DNA of 12,498 bases, from contig JBJEJI010000052.1 of NCBI GenBank assembly GCA_051877895.1, positions 1 through 12,498 on the forward strand. The letters run 5' to 3'. Shown here piece by piece: positions 6,615 to 12,498 of the stretch. The stretch comes from UBA3775 sp051877895. Lineage in GTDB: Bacteria; Bacillota; Clostridia; Lachnospirales; Lachnospiraceae. The notes below the pieces were generated by a model, which was not told where the DNA came from, ran no database searches, and saw nothing but the letters and a program-made list of their open reading frames with translations. The translations under genes were made by a program, and so were the position numbers. Numbering within the stretch: the stretch's first letter is position 1; the number at the start of each line of letters is the position of its first letter.

Positions 6615-6983
6615 ATGTTAAGAATAAACGAATCTTCAGAAAATTATCTTGAAACAATATTAATTCTTAGAAACAGACTTCCTGTAGTCAGAGCCGTAGA
6701 TATCGCTGCTGAAACCGGATATAAAAAATCCAGCGTCAGTGTTGCAATGAAACGACTTCGCGAAGAAGGTCACATTGTTGTATCACAATCCGGTTTTATC
6801 ACCCTGACTGAATCAGGACAACGCATTGCTGAAACTATTTATGAAAGACATATTCTTCTTTCCCAATGGCTTGAAAGTCTTGGGGTTTCAAAAGAAACAG
6901 CGGATGATGATGCATGTAAAATCGAGCATGTAATAAGCAACGAAAGCTTTGAAGCAATCAAAAAACATACAGCCGGAAAGTAA
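6615..6983 (+). CDS. Short DtxR/MntR-family metal-dependent transcriptional regulator
   Basis: Cytoplasmic repressor-type protein of 122 residues. Seen: N-terminal winged helix-turn-helix about 6-65 (SENYLETIL, recognition helix near KKSSVSVAMKRL), then a dimerisation and metal-binding domain with Glu13, His79 (YERH), and Cys101-x-x-Glu104-His105 (CKIEHVIS). The Cys-x-x-Glu-His arrangement resembles DtxR/IdeR rather than MntR, which has Glu in place of Cys, hinting at Fe(II)-type sensing. There is no C-terminal FeoA/SH3-like domain, so this is the minimal form. The ATG at 6615 has AAAGGAG about 8 nt upstream; the frame is open back to 6510 but those codons overlap the DUF1846 gene. Targets are unknown, and no metal transporter gene lies in the window. 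The stop codon falls in the loop of the terminator hairpin. Confidence 0.88.
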   Translation: MLRINESSENYLETILILRNRLPVVRAVDIAAETGYKKSSVSVAMKRLREEGHIVVSQSGFITLTESGQRIAETIYERHILLSQWLESLGVSKETADDDACKIEHVISNESFEAIKKHTAGK

Positions 6984-6998
6984 TTCCGGCTGTTTTTT
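6969..6998 (+). terminator. Terminator at the convergent dtxR-like/proA junction
   Basis: A perfect 10-bp stem (acagccggaa at 6969-6978, ttccggctgt at 6984-6993) with a 5-nt loop is followed by a run of six T. The regulator stop codon TAA occupies the loop. On the minus strand, a T-run follows the same stem after a few bases, so it may also stop proA transcripts, whose stop codon is at 6997-6999. Confidence 0.93.
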
Positions 6999-8277
6999 AT
7001 ATTATATCCTTAAAGTGAAATTGTTTTTTACCTGACGCATAATCTCCTACAATCTGACCTTTTCCATACATCTTATACTTATATGTTACAAGACCTTCAA
7101 GTCCTACAGGTCCTCTTGCGTGAATCTTTCCGGTACTGATTCCCACCTCTGCACCAAAGCCATAACGGAATCCGTCTGCGAAACGTGTAGAGCAGTTCTT
7201 ATAAACTCCTGCGGAATCCACCATCTGCATAAAATATTCAGCAGTGGAATCATTTTCAGTAATGATTGCGTCTGTATGATGTGAGCCAAAATAATTAATA
7301 TGCTCTACTGCTTCTTCTTTATTTTCTACCAATTTAACGGATACAATCAAATCAAGATATTCAGTCGCAAATTCATCTTCTTCCATAATTTCACATGGAA
7401 TAATTTCTGACACTTCTTTTGTTCCTCTTATGGTTACATTATCAGACTGCATTCTTTCTGCAAGTACAGGAAGAAAATCTTTTGCAATTTTTCTGTTTAT
7501 CAACAGAGTTTCTACTGCATTACAAGCAGCTGTATACTGGGTTTTAGCGTCTACAATTACTGATAAGGCTGTTTCCCGGTTCATATCTTCATCAACGTAA
7601 ATGTGACAGATGCCGTCTGCATGACCCATTACCGGAATCCTGGTGTTATTCATGATGTACTGAACAAATTTATTAGAACCTCTTGGAATTAAAAGGTCAA
7701 CATCCTTATCACAAGATAAAAGCTCATCAATTTCACTATGAGCTTCAGCCTGCAAAAGACATCCTGCCGGCATTCCTGCAGCTACTGCAGCTCTATAAAT
7801 AATACCAAATAATGCCTTATTTGTTACGGCTGTTTCTTTACCGCCCTTTAACACTGCACAGTTTCCGCTCTTTAAGCAAAGAGAGGAAATCTGTACAAGA
7901 GCATCCGGACGTGCCTCAAAAATCACACCGATTACTCCAATAGGACATGAAACACGGAAAAGTTTAAGCCCTTCGTCAAGTTCACGTTCAATCTGCACCT
8001 TTCCAAGGGGGTCAGGAAGTGAAATAAGCTGCTTAATTCCCTTTACGCAGTCATCAAGCTTAGCTTCTGTGAATTTAAGTCTCTTCATAACAGCCGGTGC
8101 AATTGCTGCCTCCTCAGCTGCCTGAATATCTAAACGGTTTGCCTCGAATATACTTTCTTTGTTAGCAAGAAGACTCTCAGCAATTTTTTCCAATGCATTG
8201 TTTCTCTCCTGCAACGTGGTTGCCGCCAGCTTTGGAGCATCCTTTTTCATTTTTGCAACCTCTTCTTTTATACTCAT
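6997..8277 (-). CDS. proA: Glutamate-5-semialdehyde dehydrogenase (gamma-glutamyl phosphate reductase)
   Basis: Second enzyme of proline synthesis: NADPH-dependent reduction of gamma-glutamyl phosphate to glutamate-5-semialdehyde, in the cytoplasm. The 426 residues are the usual length. Seen: the ProA signature GVIGVIFEARPDA (114-126), catalytic Cys252 in YTAACNAVETLL, and the C-terminal FGAEVGISTGKIHARGPVGLEGL (374-396) typical of ProA. The start has AAAGGAG 7 nt upstream. Its usual partner proB is not within the window on either side. It lies only 36 nt behind a pilus-operon sortase on the same strand. That gap is too short for an ordinary complete promoter, so proA is either read through from the pilus operon or uses a promoter inside the sortase gene. 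Identification is firm. Confidence 0.96.
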   Translation of the reverse strand: MSIKEEVAKMKKDAPKLAATTLQERNNALEKIAESLLANKESIFEANRLDIQAAEEAAIAPAVMKRLKFTEAKLDDCVKGIKQLISLPDPLGKVQIERELDEGLKLFRVSCPIGVIGVIFEARPDALVQISSLCLKSGNCAVLKGGKETAVTNKALFGIIYRAAVAAGMPAGCLLQAEAHSEIDELLSCDKDVDLLIPRGSNKFVQYIMNNTRIPVMGHADGICHIYVDEDMNRETALSVIVDAKTQYTAACNAVETLLINRKIAKDFLPVLAERMQSDNVTIRGTKEVSEIIPCEIMEEDEFATEYLDLIVSVKLVENKEEAVEHINYFGSHHTDAIITENDSTAEYFMQMVDSAGVYKNCSTRFADGFRYGFGAEVGISTGKIHARGPVGLEGLVTYKYKMYGKGQIVGDYASGKKQFHFKDII

Positions 8278-8313
8278 TTTTTTCTCCTTTACAAAAATTT
8301 ATTTTTTTCTAAA

Positions 8314-8973
8314 TTATTCTACTGCCACTGCTCTGACAGTAACTCGGTTTGCACCACCATAGGTACAGGTAAACAGAGTAATATCCCAGCTGTCAGAACC
8401 CTCTTTCATCTGCTGAGTATCATAACCACCCACAGTACTAATTTCTAACACCTCATAATAATGATATTTTCCTTTTGCGTCAATGAAAATAATACTGTCC
8501 CCTGAATTTAAATTTCCTATACCACTGAAAAAAGAATTCAGGTTATGAGCACAAATGACCAGGTCCCCACTCAAAACCGAACCGGTATATCTGCAGGCCG
8601 CAAACTTCATCAGGTCATAATCCCATGAGGCAGTAACCGGAAGTTCAATATCCATTGTCGGTATCGATATTATACCGAGATATGTGATTCCATCGTATTC
8701 TACTGTTGTCTCCTGTTCAACATCCGGTAAATATTCATTAACTATTCCATTCTGTGATTTATCCGGCATAGGTGTGGTTTCAGTTTTACCCGGATTTGAA
8801 TTTTCGCCTTTCTCACCCAATCCCGGAATAACCTCAACAAGACCTGTAAGAACATCTCCTGCTGCCTTTCCATAACGATAATCCTGAAACTTATTATATA
8901 AAACAAGGGACAACGCTGCTGCAAGCAGCACTGTCCCAACAATTATCAAGCTGATTCCTAGCTTTTTCTTCAT
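8314..8973 (-). CDS. Second pilus-locus sortase, N-terminally anchored, not class C
   Basis: Membrane-anchored cysteine transpeptidase of 219 residues acting outside the cell. Seen: N-terminal membrane anchor about 7-26, a long low-complexity linker about 37-90 rich in Gly, Pro, Thr and Glu, and a catalytic domain from about 95 with His143 (ICAHN), Cys203 (TLFTC) and Arg210. There is no C-terminal membrane segment and none of the TLMTCTPYG/HRLLVRG signature of class C, so it is a different class; I would guess class D or B but cannot settle it. GGAG 7 nt before the ATG supports the start. It is the fourth gene of the pilus cluster, 20 nt after the LPQTG pilin. A plausible job is to attach finished pili, or the small pilin, to the cell wall. 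Confidence 0.85.
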   Translation of the reverse strand: MKKKLGISLIIVGTVLLAAALSLVLYNKFQDYRYGKAAGDVLTGLVEVIPGLGEKGENSNPGKTETTPMPDKSQNGIVNEYLPDVEQETTVEYDGITYLGIISIPTMDIELPVTASWDYDLMKFAACRYTGSVLSGDLVICAHNLNSFFSGIGNLNSGDSIIFIDAKGKYHYYEVLEISTVGGYDTQQMKEGSDSWDITLFTCTYGGANRVTVRAVAVE

Positions 8974-8993
8974 TGCTTTTCTCCGTTGAATCT

Positions 8994-9965
8994 TTACTTT
9001 TCATCCGTTTTTATAAAACGGAAACCAAGAACCACAAGAATGATTCCTGCCAGTGCAAGAACCGGTACCGGCCACCACAGCTGTCCTGTCTGTGGAAGTT
9101 TCTCTCCTTCCGGCGGGGTTGGTGTAGGTTCACCTTCTATTGTGTTGGAATTCTTGTAAAGGTCTACATCAAAAGTATTAACTATTACGAATTCAGATTC
9201 ATTAGAACGATATACAATATGATAATACTCGGGCACATCTGTTTCTTTAACTCTCCATGTGTGTCCTTCGTTATCGCTCCAGGAATAAGTCCAGTCATTG
9301 TCTTGTGAAAGAACAACTGTCTCTTTAACAGTACCGTCACAGTATATTTCCACTGTTACAGCGGAAGGTCTGTATTTCACAAACTGTTCTTCATCATCCC
9401 ATACTTTGGTTACAGAATACTCAGTATCCTCAGGAATTACAGGAACATCTTCAACTGTAAATTTTGCATAGACGCTTAACTGAGCATTATCATCACTCCA
9501 TGCTGCAAGTTCAACCAGCATTGGTGCTGGAGTATATTTTTTACCATTTTTTTCAATTGGACTACCAATAACCAGATAAATACCATTTGAAAGAGCACCG
9601 GTATCATCTCCTTCAAACAGCACTATGCCTTCTTCATTGCCTGTGGCACTACAATCTTCTTCAATACTATCTGTAACAACATAATTTGCAAGTGTAGAAG
9701 CAGCATCAGTCAGTGCAGATGCCGAAGTGTCTTCAAGGGAAACATCATATCCGGAAAAATTACCTGTTAGTTCATAGGTTCCTGATATGGTTCTGTCTGC
9801 AACCTTAAACAATTGCCATTCCATTCCGCCAATTACTGTTCCGTCATGTTCACATACAACTGTAAGTGATAATGGTTCCTGTTCGTCTGCCGAAGCTGTA
9901 ACACCAGCCATCATACAAAAAATGCATGCAAGCACCAATATTATTGCAATAAGCTTCTTTTTCAT
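8994..9965 (-). CDS. LPXTG-anchored Cna_B-type minor (basal or ancillary) pilin
   Basis: Cell-wall surface protein of 323 residues. Seen: signal peptide with probable cleavage after ASA at residue 26; an N-terminal pilin-like domain about 30-170; a Cna_B domain about 181-266. In the latter, Lys187 (VTKVWDD), Glu241 (VKET) and Asn263 (IVNTF) fit an intramolecular Lys-Asn isopeptide bond. A Pro/Thr-rich spacer, LPQTG at 290-294, a hydrophobic segment and a basic-containing tail complete the sorting signal. The start is the ATG at 9963-9965 because GGAGG lies 6 nt upstream; an in-frame TTG at 9983 would put this site inside the gene. It lies 30 nt after the class C sortase and 20 nt before the second sortase. 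One copy of a minor pilin beside a major pilin suggests a basal or tip subunit. Confidence 0.87.
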   Translation of the reverse strand: MKKKLIAIILVLACIFCMMAGVTASADEQEPLSLTVVCEHDGTVIGGMEWQLFKVADRTISGTYELTGNFSGYDVSLEDTSASALTDAASTLANYVVTDSIEEDCSATGNEEGIVLFEGDDTGALSNGIYLVIGSPIEKNGKKYTPAPMLVELAAWSDDNAQLSVYAKFTVEDVPVIPEDTEYSVTKVWDDEEQFVKYRPSAVTVEIYCDGTVKETVVLSQDNDWTYSWSDNEGHTWRVKETDVPEYYHIVYRSNESEFVIVNTFDVDLYKNSNTIEGEPTPTPPEGEKLPQTGQLWWPVPVLALAGIILVVLGFRFIKTDEK

Positions 9966-9995
9966 GGCAAACCTCCGTTTCAAATAGTAAATCTA

Positions 9996-10841
9996 TTATT
10001 GAAAGGATTTCGGGTCAAATTTTTTCTTTTTTCTGCCTCCGAAAATCCACGTAATAAGCAAAATTAATATCAAAGGAGCTGCTATTGCAGGTACTACTGT
10101 CATCGGGTCAACCTGTGCAGCATCCGCCGGAACTTTTACAGAAAGTTCCTCTTCACTGTTTATCCGCTTTCCGCGGACTAAAAGTCTGTGGGAATTAACT
10201 CCGTACGGTGTACATGTCATCAAAGTGACATAATCTCCGCCTTCTATTATTTCTATTTTCTCTGTTTCTTCCGGAAGAACAATGTATATTTCTTCAACTT
10301 CGTAAGTAAGTGTTTCATTTAAAACAGTAATGGTAAAGGTATCACCTTTTACCAGATCATCAAGATCACTGAACAATCTTGCAGAAGGAAGTCCTCTGTG
10401 TGCCATAATAACCGCATGGGTGTTTGTTCCCCCTACAGGAAGTGACGTACCTTCCATATGTCCGATTGCAATATTTAATACTTCCGCTCCCGTTCCATGG
10501 TAAATCGGAAGTTCTACAGAAATACTTGGAATCGATAAATATCCCATAATTCCTGTTCCTGTAATATCCAGAATTTTATCATAGCCACTCAGTTCATCAT
10601 AATGATAAATCGGTGCATGTATTTTTGCCAGGTCTTCATTATACTTGCTTGCAGCATCCAGTATTTTTTCATATCTTTCATTGCTCATGGAATCAACTGT
10701 CTGCTGATAATTTGCAATTGCTTTACTCTGAGTGTTTGAATTCCACCAATCACTGATGGTTGGATATAACATGATGCCCAGCCCCAATAACAGTATGATC
10801 ACCAAAACAACAGTATAGATTACACTGATTTTATTTTTCAT
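9996..10841 (-). CDS. Class C sortase (pilin polymerase)
   Basis: Membrane transpeptidase of 281 residues that joins pilin subunits through a pilin lysine and the LPXTG threonine. Seen: N-terminal membrane segment about 7-27; catalytic domain with MGYLSIPSISVELPIYHGT (99-117), His148 (MAHRGLPSA), Cys210 (TLMTCTPYG) and Arg219 (HRLLVRG); C-terminal membrane segment about 248-267 and a basic tail. This two-anchor layout and the sequence signatures define class C. Odd: the active-site lid region about 72-92 lacks the usual DP(W/F) motif; the nearest acidic stretch is HYDEL. GGAGG 5 nt before the ATG supports the start. It lies 96 nt behind the major pilin, with a strong hairpin in the gap, and 30 nt before the minor pilin. 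Confidence 0.95.
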   Translation of the reverse strand: MKNKISVIYTVVLVIILLLGLGIMLYPTISDWWNSNTQSKAIANYQQTVDSMSNERYEKILDAASKYNEDLAKIHAPIYHYDELSGYDKILDITGTGIMGYLSIPSISVELPIYHGTGAEVLNIAIGHMEGTSLPVGGTNTHAVIMAHRGLPSARLFSDLDDLVKGDTFTITVLNETLTYEVEEIYIVLPEETEKIEIIEGGDYVTLMTCTPYGVNSHRLLVRGKRINSEEELSVKVPADAAQVDPMTVVPAIAAPLILILLITWIFGGRKKKKFDPKSFQ

Positions 10842-10860
10842 GGAGCCCTCCGTAAATGTC

Positions 10861-10883
10861 TGCCGGCGTAAATTACGCCGGCA
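10861..10883 (-). promoter_or_regulatory. Intercistronic GC-rich hairpin between major pilin and sortase genes
   Basis: A perfect inverted repeat of 11 bp per arm around one base (tgccggcgtaa at 10861-10871, ttacgccggca at 10873-10883); in RNA about 8-9 pairs with a small loop. On the transcribed strand no T-run follows, and the class C sortase ribosome binding site lies about 10 nt further on. It does not look like a full terminator. A 3' stabiliser of pilin mRNA, a processing site or a partial attenuator are the likely options. Confidence 0.7.
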
Positions 10884-10937
10884 CTACATTCAGGTTTTTA
10901 TAAATGTTATCCGTATACAGGAAATTATTCCAGCAAC

Positions 10938-12464
10938 TTACTCAGCATCCTCGTTTTTAGCACGTGTCTTAACAACAAGGGTAATTCCGGCGCCAACTAC
11001 CATGATGCCGCCAACAATATAAAGAATTGTTGTACCCATACCACCTGTAGAAGGAAGAAGAGAACCTTTGTTATTTTCTACTGTCATAGATACTGTTCCG
11101 TTAGTACCTGCTTCACCATTAAGTGTAATTCCGGTAAGAGGAGCTTCTGTACCTGTCCACTCACCTGCAACAATTGTTGCTGTAATGGTCAGTGTCTGGT
11201 CAGCAAGTGGGTTATATCCGTCTAAAGGCTTTGTTTCCACCAGTGTATAAACACCGTCTTCAAGACCGATTACACTAAACTTACCGCTTGCATCTGTTGT
11301 GAATACAGAACCTGTTTCATCAGCACCTGTTACTTTGCTGTTTCCATCAACCGTAATATATTTGCCGCCTGCATTTTTCAGCTTAAATTCAACTCCCTGA
11401 AGTGCTGTGCTGTCTTTACCGTCAACCTTTTCGATGTCAAGCCGGTATGTAAGAACAACTACCTTATCATCCGGAGTTGTACCGGTTTCACCTTCACCAC
11501 CAACATTAGGATTGTTGGAATAGGTAAGGTTGGCTGTGTTTTCATTTCCGTTATTACCTATAACTGCATCTGAATCAAGTACTGCGCTGTAAGAAACAAC
11601 AACCTTAGAAGAAGCTGTGGCAGCAGTATCTTTAAGATTAGCAAATGTAACTGTAAATGACTGTCCGTTCTGCTTAACTGTATATTTTGAAGCATCAACA
11701 ACATCTCCGTCAATTGTAACAGTAACATCTACCTTACCATTGCTGTCTGCATCAACATAAGTAAATGCATCACTGATAGTGTCGCTGAAAACATATTTAT
11801 AGGTGGTGTAGTCCGCATAATTTGATGCAACTGTACCGGTAAGCTGGAAGTCTACGGTATCTCCAATGCTGTAATCTGCAACATCAGCCCAGCTTCCGTC
11901 TTCTTTTACTTTCTTTTCAAGACTTGGAATTGCACTCTTAACGTTAATTGAGATGTCCTCACTGATAACCTTTACGATAAAGGAAGTGCTGGCTCCGTTT
12001 CCGCTTACTGCAGAAGCATCCTTAATGAGGTAATAACCGGCATCATTAATGGTGATGGAAGTGGTTCCGGAAACCTTTGTGGAAGAAAGTTTCTGACCTG
12101 CAAGCTGTGCAAATTTCTTCATCTGGTCTGAATCACTTGTATAGGATGAGAGAACATCTGCAACATCACTTGCGGAAGAGCATGCAGTAAAGTCAGCACC
12201 AAGTGAAGTATCTGCCTTTAAAGCAGCCAGTAATGCATCTCCGTCAACACCGGAACCCCACTGAATGCTTACAAGTGCGTTATCACTGATGGTTCCGCTG
12301 AAAATCTGGTATGCATCATAGTTGTGTGTTGCAGTATCGTTTGCATCACCATTAATGGTAACTGTGGCTGCGGATGCTACATTTGCAGCAGGAAAAATCA
12401 TTCCAAGTGCTGCAATTGCTGCTACTGAAAGAGTAACAGACTTTTTCAGGAAATCTTTTTTCAT
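10938..12464 (-). CDS. LPXTG-anchored major pilin (SpaH/EbpB/FimA-like backbone subunit)
   Basis: Secreted, covalently polymerised pilus shaft protein of 508 residues. Seen: signal peptide ending at about residue 32 (VASA-A); N-terminal domain about 33-175; D2 isopeptide-type domain about 180-320 with Lys184/185 at its start and an ENTANLTYSN segment at 308-317; Cna_B-like D3 domain about 338-466 with Lys346, E-box Glu410 (YTLVETKPLDGYN) and Asn464; sorting signal LPSTG 470-474, membrane segment and short charged tail. The canonical WxxxVxVYPK pilin motif is not evident; Lys176 in INVKSAIPSLEKK is at the expected position and is my candidate polymerisation lysine. AAGGAG 8 nt before the ATG supports the start. 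It is the first gene of the pilus operon within the window; only 34 nt of upstream DNA are present, so its promoter is largely out of view. Confidence 0.93.
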   Translation of the reverse strand: MKKDFLKKSVTLSVAAIAALGMIFPAANVASAATVTINGDANDTATHNYDAYQIFSGTISDNALVSIQWGSGVDGDALLAALKADTSLGADFTACSSASDVADVLSSYTSDSDQMKKFAQLAGQKLSSTKVSGTTSITINDAGYYLIKDASAVSGNGASTSFIVKVISEDISINVKSAIPSLEKKVKEDGSWADVADYSIGDTVDFQLTGTVASNYADYTTYKYVFSDTISDAFTYVDADSNGKVDVTVTIDGDVVDASKYTVKQNGQSFTVTFANLKDTAATASSKVVVSYSAVLDSDAVIGNNGNENTANLTYSNNPNVGGEGETGTTPDDKVVVLTYRLDIEKVDGKDSTALQGVEFKLKNAGGKYITVDGNSKVTGADETGSVFTTDASGKFSVIGLEDGVYTLVETKPLDGYNPLADQTLTITATIVAGEWTGTEAPLTGITLNGEAGTNGTVSMTVENNKGSLLPSTGGMGTTILYIVGGIMVVGAGITLVVKTRAKNEDAE

Positions 12465-12498
12465 AATATTTTCTCCTTATAATTTATTCTTGTTTTTA

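Noticed and set aside
8293..8315. AATTTA/TAAATT inverted repeat followed by T-run between sortase and proA, as a terminator
   Set aside because: The stem is six A-T pairs only, too weak to be called an intrinsic terminator.
9966..9983. Upstream TTG start for the minor pilin
   Set aside because: It would place the GGAGG site at 9972-9976 inside the coding region; the ATG at 9965 is correctly spaced from it and gives a normal signal peptide.

Overview
The window looks like chromosome of a low-GC Gram-positive anaerobe, most likely a Clostridia/Lachnospiraceae-type gut bacterium. The grounds are AT-rich intergenic DNA, strong GGAGG-type ribosome binding sites in front of nearly every gene, LPXTG pili with sortases, a DUF1846 gene next to a short DtxR-like regulator, and a PhoBR-like pair beside a Na/Pi cotransporter. 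The species cannot be fixed from sequence alone.

Left block (1-3481, all minus strand): a Na+/phosphate cotransporter whose 3' half lies outside the window. It is preceded by a two-component pair in which response regulator and PhoR-like histidine kinase overlap by ATGA, and which ends at a clear intrinsic terminator. The regulator promoter region carries tandem TGTAAA half-sites at 11-bp spacing, resembling Pho boxes. Sensor, regulator and transporter together suggest a phosphate-response locus.

Central block (3482-6998): enolase (minus strand) with its ribosome binding site in the loop of a leader hairpin. It is divergent from a DUF1846 protein and a small DtxR-family metalloregulator (plus strand). 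The divergent intergenic region carries a short repeat that also occurs just after the histidine kinase stop codon. The DtxR-like gene ends in a hairpin that probably also serves the convergent proA.

Right block (6997-12464, minus strand): a sortase-assembled pilus operon. In transcription order it holds a major pilin (LPSTG), a class C pilin-polymerising sortase, a second Cna_B-type LPQTG pilin, and a second sortase of another class. Proline-biosynthesis proA follows only 36 nt behind. A perfect GC-rich hairpin without a T-tract separates the major pilin from the rest and may set the pilin to sortase ratio.

Every large gene matches a known family. The least understood are the DUF1846 protein, the repeat around 4900-4980, and the two-sortase pilus with its non-canonical pilin and lid motifs. 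No tRNA, rRNA, CRISPR array or transposase was seen.
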